Positions 29,057 to 38,712 of a stretch of DNA of 64,000 nt are shown here, piece by piece. A program made the position numbers and the translations under genes. The notes beneath the pieces were generated by a model. The model did not search any database. It was not told the origin of the DNA and worked only from the letters and a program-made list of their open reading frames with translations. Origin of the DNA: Flavobacterium lipolyticum (lineage in GTDB: Bacteria > Bacteroidota > Bacteroidia > Flavobacteriales > Flavobacteriaceae). Numbering within the stretch: position 1 is the stretch's first letter; each line of letters begins with the position of its first letter. The DNA is taken from the NCBI RefSeq assembly GCF_020905335.1, contig NZ_JAJJMN010000001.1, positions 2,914,001-2,978,000 on the forward strand, read 5' to 3'.

Positions 29057-30763
29057 ATGAATTATATACTCAGAATAGATCCGAAAAACCCCTATAAGGA
29101 ACGATTAGAAATGGCTATTGTAAACTTACTTCCGTTTGTTGGAGCAGAAGCCATTTATGTGTCTTTTACTAAAAGCAATAAAGTAACAGTCATCACTTTT
29201 ATTCTAAAAAAAGAGACCGATAAGGATGAGGAGGTTTTAGATCAGGTAAAGGAGAAAGTAATAAGTATCTATCCCGAGTTTATTTTTAAGTTTATGGATT
29301 CTGACTGTGCTAAAAAGGGCTTTAAAAATGGAAAGCCTTACTTTGTTCAGCATTGTACGTTAAAAGAATTAATTTATTTTGAACCGGGAGCTAAAGTTTT
29401 TTACCCTCGGAAAGACACCTCTAAAAAGCTGCTTAAAAAAGCAAAAAAAAGATTCTCTCTTGATATGGAAGCTGCAGTGGTATCTTTTAGAAATGTGTCG
29501 GTTTATAGCGGAAAAAATAAAAATGAAGAAGCCGTATTTGCCTTGTATCAGACCTTAAGGTATATTTATATCTGTGCCTCAGAATTTTTCACTGCCGTCT
29601 TTATTAGCAATACTTGTTTGTTTCAGCAATATGATTACATCATCAAATATGCGCCTTCATTTAAAAGAATACTCAATAAGAATATGGCAGTTCATAATGA
29701 GATAGTTGTAATGCTTAATAAAGCTTATTCCTGTGCTATGCAAAATACAGAGATGGGTGATATAGATCCGGAGCTGATGATTAAGGCAAAAATAAAAGTG
29801 GAGTCAATGCAGAAAGAATTGAACAGATTATTTTTGGAGTATAAAGCATTATGTAAGGAAAAGATGCAGAAATTAAGCAGGCAAGAATGTACCGGAAAGT
29901 ATATTTTCAACGAAAAGATTCCATCCGATTATTTTGTTGAAGATGCTTTAAAAAGTATTAACGATTTGATGGTAACTCAATCAAACATAAGATGTGTTTA
30001 CTGTTTTGGTTATACCATACTTCACGATCAGAAAAGTAAGCCCCAAAATTATTCTGATAAACTTCCTGGGTATCATTTTTATCTGCTGATCATTAGTCTG
30101 GATCAAACTCAAGATGAAATCTCCTCAATGGAAGGACTTATTCTGGAAAAATTTGAAGGCAGGCATCAGGTAACCATTCTTAGCCATTCAGGAGAATTAA
30201 TCCGTAAGGAAAAGACATACCGGAAGTATTTTTTCGATTATGTCAAAACGCACGGACTTTTAATTTACAATGCTCCTTATTATACTGTTTATTTTAAAAA
30301 ACATCTTCCTAGTTGGGAATCTGAATTCAAAGAAAAATATGAGAAAGACAAAGTTTTAAGGGCAAAACAGCTTTTTGATGATGCAGAGTATTATTTGAGT
30401 GATAATCATGTGGCTGTTAAAAGGGTGCTCTTTAGAAAAGTGATTGAGCAAGTTGGTTTAGGACTTATTTATTTGCATTTAGGATACTTTTCAGATCAAT
30501 TATCGATAAACAGTTTGTTCTCATTATTAAAATACATTCAGGAGATTGAGCTTCCTTTTGATCATGAAAATGAAAAAGAAACTAAGATTATGGAATATCT
30601 GTTTGAAACGGCGGTAGTATCTATAAATAAAGAAGGGCAAGATAACAATAACGATTATGATAAATTGATCGAAAATAGATGCATTTTATTTTTAAAACAT
30701 GCAAAAGATCAGGTTGCGAAGGAAGCCGGGAAATTAGATTCTAAGAAGTCAAGATATTTTTAG
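29057..30763 (+). CDS. Large protein of unknown function with a HEPN-like C-terminal region
   Basis: The 568-residue protein has no signal peptide or convincing membrane segment. The N-terminal third mixes beta strands with a charged middle. Residues about 225-275 form a long helix rich in K and E that may be a coiled coil. The C-terminal 130 residues (AKQLFDDAEYYLSDNHVAVKRVLFRKVIEQVGLGLIYL...) resemble the helical layout of HEPN domains, but the Rx4-6H RNase motif is absent. IRCVYCFGYTILHD near residue 313 might be a nucleotidyltransferase-like strand. I do not recognise the family. It is divergent from the S24-type repressor and followed by a terminator. Confidence 0.55.
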   Translation: MNYILRIDPKNPYKERLEMAIVNLLPFVGAEAIYVSFTKSNKVTVITFILKKETDKDEEVLDQVKEKVISIYPEFIFKFMDSDCAKKGFKNGKPYFVQHCTLKELIYFEPGAKVFYPRKDTSKKLLKKAKKRFSLDMEAAVVSFRNVSVYSGKNKNEEAVFALYQTLRYIYICASEFFTAVFISNTCLFQQYDYIIKYAPSFKRILNKNMAVHNEIVVMLNKAYSCAMQNTEMGDIDPELMIKAKIKVESMQKELNRLFLEYKALCKEKMQKLSRQECTGKYIFNEKIPSDYFVEDALKSINDLMVTQSNIRCVYCFGYTILHDQKSKPQNYSDKLPGYHFYLLIISLDQTQDEISSMEGLILEKFEGRHQVTILSHSGELIRKEKTYRKYFFDYVKTHGLLIYNAPYYTVYFKKHLPSWESEFKEKYEKDKVLRAKQLFDDAEYYLSDNHVAVKRVLFRKVIEQVGLGLIYLHLGYFSDQLSINSLFSLLKYIQEIELPFDHENEKETKIMEYLFETAVVSINKEGQDNNNDYDKLIENRCILFLKHAKDQVAKEAGKLDSKKSRYF

Positions 30764-30796
30764 TTGATTACTGAACTTGGTAAAGAGTTCGATTTA

Positions 30797-30837
30797 AAAT
30801 TGCACAAAGTCTTTTTGGCTTGGTGCAATTTTTTTGG
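30797..30837 (+). terminator. Intrinsic terminator after the 568-aa gene
   Basis: ATTGCACAAAG pairs with CTTGGTGCAAT and is followed by TTTTTTT. The remaining gap up to 31093 is A/T-rich with no gene seen. Confidence 0.75.
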
Positions 30838-31093
30838 TTTATAAAGATGAACTTTCTGAAAGTATCCTATGCTTTTGAAATAAATTGGAGATCGAAATAT
30901 ATAATTTCAGAATCAGCTAACTTTTAAAATCTGACTCATATTATCTCGGCCAGATAGTATCTTATCCGATACGCTTCTTGTGGTACTTTTTTTATAAAAA
31001 TAGTAGAATTGAGTTTTTTTATTTTGTTTTATTTGCGCCAAATTTTGCCTTTATAAGTTGAAAATTTAACCGCTATCGTTGCCAAGTATCAGA

Positions 31094-33043
31094 ATGAAAA
31101 AAATAATTACGCTATTGTTCGCTATAAATTCATTTGTTGTTTTCGCTCAGGAAATAGTTAAAAATGAATGGGTCGACTCCTCAAAAGTGGAAATCCTTCA
31201 AGAGATAAAAATTATTAAAAATAAGAGAAAAGCTGGTATCTATAAACTTCATTTGCCCAAAGAAATTTTGAAAAATGAAAACATGGGTAAAACGTTGCGA
31301 CGCGTTGAGAATATTACTTTGGATAATAGCAAGACAGTTTATTTTAAAGGCAAAAAAATCAAAAACTATATTTATAACGACAAAGTAATCACTCAGGAAG
31401 AATTTTTTAAGCTATTATCTGAGAACATTGTTTCCTTTCAGATTGTTGAGAATTATTTTAATTTGTCCAATGGCGAGACCGAACTTGTTATAAAAGTAAA
31501 GGACAATAATGGTAATGTTGATAATATAAAAGGTACAGTTGATGGAACGCTGGGGCTCTTGCAGGAGTTCAATTTTTTAGGGTTGAATCTGTTTTATAAA
31601 AAAAATAAATTTTCGACAATTCTGAATGTTTCTAATCTTAAAAATGTTTCCGATAACAGTTCAGAAGAAATGTTCAATGATAAAACTTTAAACTATTCCA
31701 ATCATAGGGTTTTGTATCAGTCAAATTTTTCAATGCTTACTATTTTTGAGATCGATAAATCAAGCAGTCTTTCACTGCGAAACAAATACTCCATAGTAGA
31801 TGAAAACAGAAGGAGTATTTTTCCGGATTTATCAGAGGCGTCTTATTTTTTTCTTATTCGGGATTATAGCACAAATTTAAGGTACGAGAAGAAGACAGAA
31901 AATAATTTAGAGTATAAACTCAATTTAGATTATGTAAGTAATAATAATAAAATTGAAAATAAGTCTAATAAGTCGAATCAAAAATTTACAGAATGGACGT
32001 TTAGTTCTTCGATCTCAAAGTCAATTGATAAACTTTATATTCAATCGGCATTGGTATTGACCGATCGCAATTATGTTTTTGACAATGTGACAAACAGGAG
32101 TGAGGTGAAGCAAAATATTGTTACCCCTTTTGTCAGTTTTAGTTATGATTTAAACCCTAATAATTCAGTATCATTTGGCAACAGATTTCAGTTCTCTCGA
32201 GATAAAGTAAACAGTGAAGCTGTTTTTGATCATAATTTTTACCTGCCAAATTTTACTTATTTTTCGAAATTTGATTCGATAGTAGATTTGGAGTTCAATT
32301 ATAAGCGGTACGTTGTCAGGCCAAGTATAAGATCAATTTCTAATTTTACGTATCAGGATTTTAATAATAATTCAGTTGTCAATCCTTCTTACATAGAGCC
32401 GGAAATTAATAATTCTTTTTCTCTCGATTTGGTCAGGAATATAAAGAAAGTAGATGTAACTCTAAACTTCGGCTACTTAACATCGTCTAACAATATTTCT
32501 ATTGTTAATGAACTAAATGACTACAAAATGATCTCTAAAAATACAAATCTCGATTCTTATAGTAGTAGTTCTGTTGGTACTTCAGTCTCATTTAAATTTT
32601 ATAAAGAATCCAGATTTAATTTGAACTATAGTTATACCAAATTAAAAATGAAGAAGGAGAATGAGATGTATGAAGGGTTTGTAAATTATCTTGATTTATC
32701 GGTTAGCGGGAATATAGATAAAAGCACCATGTATTCGATCAACTCTTATTATATTGACAGGTTTTACGATTTTAATTTGTATCGTTCAGTGAAACCTGAT
32801 ATCTCATTTAGTGTATCCCGAAATTTCTTAAAAGACAGATTAAATATCAATCTGGAGTATAGAAATATTTTGAATACTGATGCAAACAGAATGTTGCGAT
32901 TTACAAATAATACCAATTATTATGTGTTAGACAACAGAAATACATCTCATATGATTTTAGTAAATGCATCCTATAATTTCGGAAAAACATTTAAAGTAAA
33001 TCGCAAATACATTCGGAATATTAGCTCGGATATGAAGCTGTAA
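31094..33043 (+). CDS. Outer-membrane beta-barrel protein, TonB-receptor-like
   Basis: The 649-residue protein starts MKKIITLLFAINSFVVFAQ, a signal peptide ending at the usual FAQ. A plug-like N-terminal part follows (KTLRRVENITLDNSKTVYFKGKKI...ISFQIVENYF), then about 450 residues of alternating aromatic/polar beta strands typical of the flavobacterial OMP_b-brl group. There is no carboxypeptidase-D-like domain ahead of the plug. The last residues (NISSDMKL) do not end in the classic aromatic residue. The ATG at 31094 places the signal peptide at the N-terminus; a frame from 31079 adds five residues. The cargo or function is unknown. Confidence 0.75.
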   Translation: MKKIITLLFAINSFVVFAQEIVKNEWVDSSKVEILQEIKIIKNKRKAGIYKLHLPKEILKNENMGKTLRRVENITLDNSKTVYFKGKKIKNYIYNDKVITQEEFFKLLSENIVSFQIVENYFNLSNGETELVIKVKDNNGNVDNIKGTVDGTLGLLQEFNFLGLNLFYKKNKFSTILNVSNLKNVSDNSSEEMFNDKTLNYSNHRVLYQSNFSMLTIFEIDKSSSLSLRNKYSIVDENRRSIFPDLSEASYFFLIRDYSTNLRYEKKTENNLEYKLNLDYVSNNNKIENKSNKSNQKFTEWTFSSSISKSIDKLYIQSALVLTDRNYVFDNVTNRSEVKQNIVTPFVSFSYDLNPNNSVSFGNRFQFSRDKVNSEAVFDHNFYLPNFTYFSKFDSIVDLEFNYKRYVVRPSIRSISNFTYQDFNNNSVVNPSYIEPEINNSFSLDLVRNIKKVDVTLNFGYLTSSNNISIVNELNDYKMISKNTNLDSYSSSSVGTSVSFKFYKESRFNLNYSYTKLKMKKENEMYEGFVNYLDLSVSGNIDKSTMYSINSYYIDRFYDFNLYRSVKPDISFSVSRNFLKDRLNINLEYRNILNTDANRMLRFTNNTNYYVLDNRNTSHMILVNASYNFGKTFKVNRKYIRNISSDMKL

Positions 33044-33098
33044 ACTAGTGTAAAACTCAATGTTACTTTTTATTTTATTAGATGTTTCATAGACAAAA

Positions 33099-33124
33099 AA
33101 AGCTTCAGATTTCTCTGAAGCTTT
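33099..33124. terminator. Bidirectional terminator between convergent genes
   Basis: AAAGCTTCAGA pairs with TCTGAAGCTTT around a 4-base loop, with an A run before and T-rich sequence after. It serves the genes ending at 33043 and 33143. The same hairpin sequence recurs at 40280, 41211, 41983 and 46553. Confidence 0.82.
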
Positions 33125-33142
33125 GTCTTGATGATGAGGTTC

Positions 33143-34240
33143 TTAAAAATTGGTATTTACCTTTTTAGAACGGTCTGCAATGTAAGAGATCAACCAGGTT
33201 ATTGGGCCTTCTTTTACAAAATATATTTTTTTCTTCTCTAAATTAGGAATACTCTCTACGCAGGCCTGTAGTATGTTATTTGCCGAAATAAGGTATTTCT
33301 GGTCGTATATGTTTAATACTCTTGCAGCTTCGGTGTTGGTTTTAGCAAGGGTGTTAAACTTGTTGAAATTATTCTTTAGAACCGCATCGTAATCGATAAC
33401 ATCTTCCAGTTTTATTGGCAGATAATGGTCTTTCGTATTCTCATTGTAATACAATGTTGTAAAAGCCCATACAGCTCCACCGGACAGATAGATTTTTTCC
33501 TTTTTTAATAAAAGCGGATTTGCATCAAGCATATCCTTTATCTTTTTACGAACAATCGGATTAAAATCAAAAGATTTTTCCTGATATACAGACATGTCGC
33601 TGGCTTGGCTTTGGTTTGCAACCGTTTTTTTTACGGCATCAGTAAGTGACATCGTACCAAAATCAAGTTCTAAAGGAATAAACTCTAATTTACCATCCTG
33701 AAGTTCATCAATGTATCCACCTTTAGTACTTGCAGCACCAATATCAAGATGCAGAGCGTTAGCATAATCAACAGGTGGTATAGAACCTTTAACTAGTATT
33801 TTAGCTTCCTCATCAACATTGATAATATCAAGCTCTTTGTTGGTTAGCGTGCTGATCTTATTTTTTAAAGCATCAACATTACGAGCAGATCCAAAAACAG
33901 AAGAAGCCACTAAAAAGATATTTTCTTCCGGAATCTTAAATTGTGCTCTTATTTTAGTCAATTGAGTAAAAACGATAAGACCTGCTTTATTGATATCTTC
34001 CTGAGTAAGTTCACCAGTAGCAGTGATATGTTTGGCGAAACTCAGACCTTCGTCATTTGAATAATAGATAATTTTGTAATCTGCTTTTTTAATATTACTG
34101 ACATCGAGAACAGAAACTTTTATCGTTCTGCGGCCGATTTCAATTCCGGCGTAAATATTTTTTTGAGCAAGAGAACTAATGGAGAAAAATAAACTGAAAA
34201 GTATAAAAATTAGAACTTGGGGGCTGTGTTTTTTAAGCAT
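33143..34240 (-). CDS. Exported Ppx/GppA-like phosphatase domain protein
   Basis: The 365-residue protein has a strong signal peptide (LIFILFSLFFSISSLAQ, cleavage near residue 25) and then a Ppx/GppA-type actin-fold domain. YAGIEIGRRTIKVSVLDV corresponds to phosphate loop 1. The second loop is LHLDIGAASTKGGYI near residue 165, and IYLSGGAVWAFTTLYY lies near residue 245. Ppx/GppA enzymes that hydrolyse polyphosphate or pppGpp are normally cytoplasmic, so an exported copy is unusual. Some catalytic residues are changed relative to the usual forms, and activity is uncertain. A 28-unit TTG repeat lies 50 bp upstream of its start codon. Confidence 0.72.
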   Translation of the reverse strand: MLKKHSPQVLIFILFSLFFSISSLAQKNIYAGIEIGRRTIKVSVLDVSNIKKADYKIIYYSNDEGLSFAKHITATGELTQEDINKAGLIVFTQLTKIRAQFKIPEENIFLVASSVFGSARNVDALKNKISTLTNKELDIINVDEEAKILVKGSIPPVDYANALHLDIGAASTKGGYIDELQDGKLEFIPLELDFGTMSLTDAVKKTVANQSQASDMSVYQEKSFDFNPIVRKKIKDMLDANPLLLKKEKIYLSGGAVWAFTTLYYNENTKDHYLPIKLEDVIDYDAVLKNNFNKFNTLAKTNTEAARVLNIYDQKYLISANNILQACVESIPNLEKKKIYFVKEGPITWLISYIADRSKKVNTNF

Positions 34241-34290
34241 TGTATTTAGTTATGATTGTAATATGATTTATTGTTGATAAAGACTGTAGG

Positions 34291-34377
<87 letters not shown>

Positions 34378-34804
34378 GATAATTAAAGGGTTAAAGTGTA
34401 AGTGGCGGTTTTTGATATAAAAAAGCAAAACCGAAAAGTTGATTTTTTAAGAGTGATTAAGAGGTTTTTGGAATCACTTTAAAAAGTAAAAAGGACTTCA
34501 TAATTGTTAATGTGTAAATGACTAAATTAATGGGTAATTGTTTATCAGGCCTGAAATACAGCGAGCTAAAAAACTACTAAATATTTTAGGACGCAAATTT
34601 ATAAAAACAATTACGAATACAAACCCAGTTATTAAGAAAACATATTATTTAATTGTTAAGCGGTATGGGCATTTTGAGCGGGTATGCATAATTTTCTTAG
34701 GTTTTGTACTTTTGTGTATTCCACTTTTAGTACAAAATGATAAGAGGGATAGAGAGAAGATATTCGTTGTTGTATTATTTAGGTTTAATAAAAAAGAGTA
34801 AGAG

Positions 34805-35539
34805 ATGAAACAAAATATTTATGATGATATTGATTTTTTTGAGAACTATGGTAAAATGCCACGTTCGATAGAAGGTCTAAACGCAGCAGGAGAGTGGCAT
34901 GTTTTAAAAAATATGCTGCCTGATTTTCGGGGCAAAAATGTTCTGGATCTGGGTTGCGGTTATGGCTGGCATTGTATTTACGCAAAAGAACAAGGAGCAG
35001 AGCATGTAATTGGAGTTGATTTATCAAAAAAAATGATTGATAAAGCAAAGGAAAATTCGAAAGGATTATCAATAGAATATGATCAAAAACCAATTGAAGA
35101 TATTGAATTTGAAAACGAGCACTTTGATATTATTTTCAGTTCGCTTACGTTTCATTACATACAAGATTTGGAGGCTCTTTTCGGTAAAATAAACCAATAT
35201 TTAAAGAGAGGAGGGAGCTTCGTTTTCTCTATGGAACACCCTGTTTTTACGGCAAAAGCGGAGCAGGATTGGTATAAAGATGAAAATGAAAACCGACTGC
35301 ATTGGCCAGTTGACCATTACCAGAACGAAGGAGTGAGGCAAACCAATTTCTTAGGTCATAAAGTAGTGAAATACCATCGAACTGTAGCAGGTATTCTAAA
35401 TGCCGTAGTTAACTCAGGGTTTAACATCACACAAATATCCGAGCCTAAGCCGTCAGAAGAAATCATTGAAAAATATCCGGAAATGACAGACGAATTAAGA
35501 AGGCCTATTTTTATTATGATTGCTGCTTGTAAATCATAA
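34805..35539 (+). CDS. Class I SAM-dependent methyltransferase
   Basis: The 244-residue soluble protein has the Rossmann-type methyltransferase motifs. Motif I is KNVLDLGCGYGWHCIYA (near residue 45), the acidic motif II is HVIGVDLSKKMIDKA (near residue 70), and FDIIFSSLTFHYIQD lies near residue 108. The C-terminal half has HPVFTAKAEQDWY and KYHRTVAGILNAVVNSGF, typical of the small-molecule methyltransferases annotated UbiE/SmtA-like. The substrate cannot be told. The ATG at 34805 is well placed. It is a single-gene unit. Confidence 0.88.
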   Translation: MKQNIYDDIDFFENYGKMPRSIEGLNAAGEWHVLKNMLPDFRGKNVLDLGCGYGWHCIYAKEQGAEHVIGVDLSKKMIDKAKENSKGLSIEYDQKPIEDIEFENEHFDIIFSSLTFHYIQDLEALFGKINQYLKRGGSFVFSMEHPVFTAKAEQDWYKDENENRLHWPVDHYQNEGVRQTNFLGHKVVKYHRTVAGILNAVVNSGFNITQISEPKPSEEIIEKYPEMTDELRRPIFIMIAACKS

Positions 35540-35800
35540 ATTAATGAATTTTGGAATGCAAATAGTACGCAGATTATACAGATTCGCTAGACGAAAACGC
35601 CGATGGAAACGGATTTTTAAGTATTTTTCTCTTTATCATAGCTTCCAAGTTTTTTAACTAGTAATTTCTAACAAGAACATTAGAATTAAAAACTGAATTC
35701 GTATATTGTTCTGCTAAAATCAAATATGCCAGTCCTATACATTTTAGCATACCTGCTTTCAAACGTTTTTCAGTTCATTTTAATAGAAATTATTTAGACT

Positions 35801-37813
35801 ATGAAAAAATCATTAGCACTTTTCGCTGCGTTCTTAGCTTTTACAGCGTGTTCCAAACATCAGGGACAAAAAAATATTGCGATCACCGGAATAGATTCCA
35901 CATTGCGGCCGGGTGATGACTTTTTTAAATATGTAAATGGTAAATGGTATGATTCAGTATCAATACCTGCATCTCAAGCCGGAGTAGGTGTCTACATGTT
36001 TATGAATTACCCGCAACGAATGCGTCTGCAAGGCATATTGGACAGTATTTCAAAAAGCAAGAATTCACCAGGAAGTATAGCGCAAAAAGTAGGAGATTTT
36101 TATGCATCTGGAATGGATACGGTAACCATTGACAAACGCGGTTATACACCTATCAAACCTCTCCTGGCAAAAATTGAAGCAATTAGCGATTTACCGTCCC
36201 TAATGAACTTTGTAGTGAATGAAGTAAAAGTAGGTAATTCGTCTATTATAGCTTTTGGAGTTGGACCCGATGAAAAAAACAGCAGTATGAACATTGCTCA
36301 AATCTATCAAACGGGTATCGGTTTGCCTGACAGGGACTATTATTTTAAATCGGATGCACCAACTGTTGCCATACAGGAAGCTTACAAAAAATACCTAACG
36401 ACATTATTTCAACAAACAGGCAGCAATGCTGATGAGGCTAAAAAGAATGCTGATTTGGTTTACGGTATCGACAAACAACTAGCTGGTTCGCATAAAACAA
36501 AAGTTGAACTTCGTGATGTGCAGGCCAATTACAATAAAATAGCTGTGTCAGAGCTCGTAAAAAGACATCCTAACATAGATTGGACTACTTTTTTAAATAA
36601 TTTAGGAGCTAAAACCGATTTCATTAATGTAGGCCAGCCTGCCTATTATGATGCCCTTAATAAGCTTTTAAAAACCATTCCCATTAATAATTGGAAAATT
36701 TACCTGAAGGCAAATTCTTTAGAAAGATATGGCGACGATTTAAGTAAACCTTTTGTAGATGCCTCATTTGAGTATACCAAAGTGCTTTCTGGTCAGGCGG
36801 TTCAAAAATCACGCGGCGAAAAAATGGCTAGTGTTCTGGATACTTACTTAGGCGATGCGTTGGGCGAATTGTATGTAAAGAAATATTTTTCGGAAGAGGC
36901 TAAAAAACGGATGTTGATCCTCGTGAATAATTTGCAAAAAGCCTATGCCATAAGAATTGATAAATTAGAATGGATGAGTCCGGTTACCAAACAAAAAGCG
37001 AAAGAAAAATTGGCTGCCATGACTAAGAAAATAGGCTATCCGGACAAATGGAGAGACTATAGTAAGGTGAATATTGCCAGAGATGCTTATTTTGAGAATA
37101 TGGTTTCGGCCGCTACAGCTGCCTATCAATTTCAATTGGCAAAATTGGGTAAACCGGTTGATAGATCAGAATGGTATACTACAGTTCCAACTGTTACGGC
37201 CTATAATAACCCTACTGCAAATGAAATTGTTTTTCCGGCAGGTATTTTACAAGCTCCCTATTTTGATAATAACGCAGATGATGCCCTTAATTATGGAGGT
37301 ATCGGAATGGTGATTGGTCACGAAATAACCCATACTTTTGACGATCAGGGTGCGCAATATGACAAGGATGGTAACTTGAAAAATTGGTGGACAAAAGAGG
37401 ATTATGCACAGTTCAAGTCCAGAATACAACAGGTGATCAATTTGTACAGCACCTATACTGTTTTAGGTGATCTACATGTTAATGGCGCCATGACAGTTGG
37501 CGAAAATACGGCAGATATTGCCGGATTAGCAGTTGCTTATGATGCTTTTAAAATGACAGAACAAGGAAAAGGAAACACAAAAATAGACGGTTTTACTCCG
37601 GACCAGCGTTTCTTTATTTCGTTAGCCAAAATATGGAGAGTAAAAATGAAAGACGAGTTCCTGCGTTTGTGGATCAACAATAACCCACATTCTCCACCAA
37701 TTTGGCGTGTGAATGGTACTTTAATGAATACGACACCTTTTTACGAGGCCTTTAATGTACAGCCTAAAGATAAAATGTTTTTACCGAAGAAAGACAGAAT
37801 AACAATTTGGTAG
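35801..37813 (+). CDS. pepO: M13 (neprilysin-like) zinc metallopeptidase lipoprotein
   Basis: The 670-residue protein starts with a lipoprotein signal, lipobox FTAC (Cys near residue 19). The zinc motif HEITH (near residue 506, in GHEITHTFDD) and the third ligand in GENTADIAG (near residue 570) identify family M13. The C-terminal PPxWRVNGTLMN and NPHSPPIWR segments are also typical. M13 enzymes cleave small peptides and act outside the cytoplasm, here anchored to a membrane. The length is normal. It stands alone and is followed by a strong terminator. It precedes the Cys-rich peptide gene by 660 bp, but no functional link is shown. Confidence 0.92.
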   Translation: MKKSLALFAAFLAFTACSKHQGQKNIAITGIDSTLRPGDDFFKYVNGKWYDSVSIPASQAGVGVYMFMNYPQRMRLQGILDSISKSKNSPGSIAQKVGDFYASGMDTVTIDKRGYTPIKPLLAKIEAISDLPSLMNFVVNEVKVGNSSIIAFGVGPDEKNSSMNIAQIYQTGIGLPDRDYYFKSDAPTVAIQEAYKKYLTTLFQQTGSNADEAKKNADLVYGIDKQLAGSHKTKVELRDVQANYNKIAVSELVKRHPNIDWTTFLNNLGAKTDFINVGQPAYYDALNKLLKTIPINNWKIYLKANSLERYGDDLSKPFVDASFEYTKVLSGQAVQKSRGEKMASVLDTYLGDALGELYVKKYFSEEAKKRMLILVNNLQKAYAIRIDKLEWMSPVTKQKAKEKLAAMTKKIGYPDKWRDYSKVNIARDAYFENMVSAATAAYQFQLAKLGKPVDRSEWYTTVPTVTAYNNPTANEIVFPAGILQAPYFDNNADDALNYGGIGMVIGHEITHTFDDQGAQYDKDGNLKNWWTKEDYAQFKSRIQQVINLYSTYTVLGDLHVNGAMTVGENTADIAGLAVAYDAFKMTEQGKGNTKIDGFTPDQRFFISLAKIWRVKMKDEFLRLWINNNPHSPPIWRVNGTLMNTTPFYEAFNVQPKDKMFLPKKDRITIW

Positions 37814-37846
37814 ATCCTTATTTTCTAAAGTATTTCTATAAAAATC

Positions 37847-37884
37847 TGCGCAAAGATCCACTGTGAACTTTGCGCATTTTTTTT
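37847..37884 (+). terminator. Intrinsic terminator after pepO
   Basis: TGCGCAAAG pairs with CTTTGCGCA and is followed by eight T. A degenerate copy of the same sequence (AAAATCTGC..AAAG..GTGAACTTTGCG, then T run) lies at 40460-40502. Confidence 0.88.
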
Positions 37885-38135
37885 TGGCTTCTTCAGACAG
37901 ATTTTTTTTAGAAGTGTTTTTTCTTTTAATAATATTCTATAATCGTTAGATATTTTATTGAAATCATTTACAATATTCTCTAGTGGAATTGCTATTGATT
38001 TTTTTATCAAATTCAACATTAGGGCTTCTTATTTTATAAACATTTGGTTTATCAAGTTGTCTATAAATGCAATAGGATCATTTATAAATGAATGTTTGTG
38101 AGTGTTCGTAATATCATTCACATTCTTAAATCTGA

Positions 38136-38256
38136 CGTTTGGCAAGATTACGGTTTTAGACTTACTGGAAAGTTGGTTTTGTAATTGGAATGATTTGGCA
38201 AATGCAAAAATAGGGCTTAATTTAATTCCCCCTCTATAGTACCGGAACGTTGAGTA
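38136..38256. repeat. Degenerate cassette-border element
   Basis: This 120-bp stretch shares GGAAAGTTGGTTTTG, the TTGGAATGATTT region, GGGCTTAATTTAAT and TATAGTACCGGAAC with the element at 42891-43033. It starts CGTTTGGCAAGATTACGG. A minus-strand frame through it (38029-38322) is a by-product. The rest of the gap up to 38438 shows no gene. Confidence 0.6.
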
Positions 38257-38471
38257 CAGGTCATAAATATTCATTGAGATTTTGAGAGCAGAAGTATTCG
38301 TAAATTGAAAAGCACTACTCACTATAACACACAGCTCCTTTGTTTTTGCATCATTTTAGGATAATATTATATGCATTAAAGATAATACGATATTACAAAA
38401 AGAGATGAAAACAGGAGATATTTGTTACATTATTAGTTATAAAAAAAATAAGTTTAAAAAATGCTAAAAGT

Positions 38472-38612
38472 ATGCTTTCTAGAAGTGAGATGAGAGCTAT
38501 TGATGGTGGAGGACCTGTTGGTCAGAAAGGTTGTGGCGCCTGTTATAGTGCATATGATTGTGGATCAGGTCGTGATGCGTGCGATGGACGTTCCTGTTTT
38601 ACCTTTAAATAG
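38472..38612 (+). CDS. Cys-rich double-glycine-leader peptide (RiPP/bacteriocin-like precursor)
   Basis: This 46-residue frame reads MLSRSEMRAIDGG as a leader ending in a double-glycine site. A core of about 33 residues follows, rich in Gly and with five cysteines (GCGACYSAYDCGSG, DACDGRSC). The LSRSEMRxIxGG leader is characteristic of Bacteroidota natural-product precursor peptides, whose leader is cut by a transporter peptidase after GG. In frame upstream, with no stop, lies KKISLKNAKS preceded by ATA at 38439. That matches the usual N-terminal part of such leaders except for the start codon. Translation may begin at ATA, or at the ATG used here. A thioredoxin-like gene follows beyond a weak terminator. 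No maturase or transporter is visible nearby. Confidence 0.68.
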   Translation: MLSRSEMRAIDGGGPVGQKGCGACYSAYDCGSGRDACDGRSCFTFK

Positions 38613-38655
38613 TTTCTAGTACCTTTTATGTAATAAATTAGATTTAAAAACAGGG

Positions 38656-38688
38656 AATCTTATTGAATTAAGATTTCTTATTTTTTTT
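38656..38688 (+). terminator. Terminator between the Cys-rich peptide and thioredoxin-like genes
   Basis: AATCTTA pairs with TAAGATT around a 6-base loop and is followed by TTCTTATTTTTTTT. The weak stem may let some transcripts through. Confidence 0.55.
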
Positions 38689-38712
38689 ATTAAAATTTTA
38701 AAATTAGTGCAC

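Noticed and set aside
29057..30763. Calling the 568-aa protein a HEPN RNase toxin
   Set aside because: The C-terminal helices resemble HEPN but the Rx4-6H motif is absent, so the activity is not supported.
34538..34801. 87-codon frame before the methyltransferase
   Set aside because: Non-ATG start and no recognisable protein features; probably leader DNA.
38029..38322. 97-codon minus-strand frame
   Set aside because: It overlaps a degenerate cassette-border element, and the same frame fragment appears in the element copies at 42862 and 43302.
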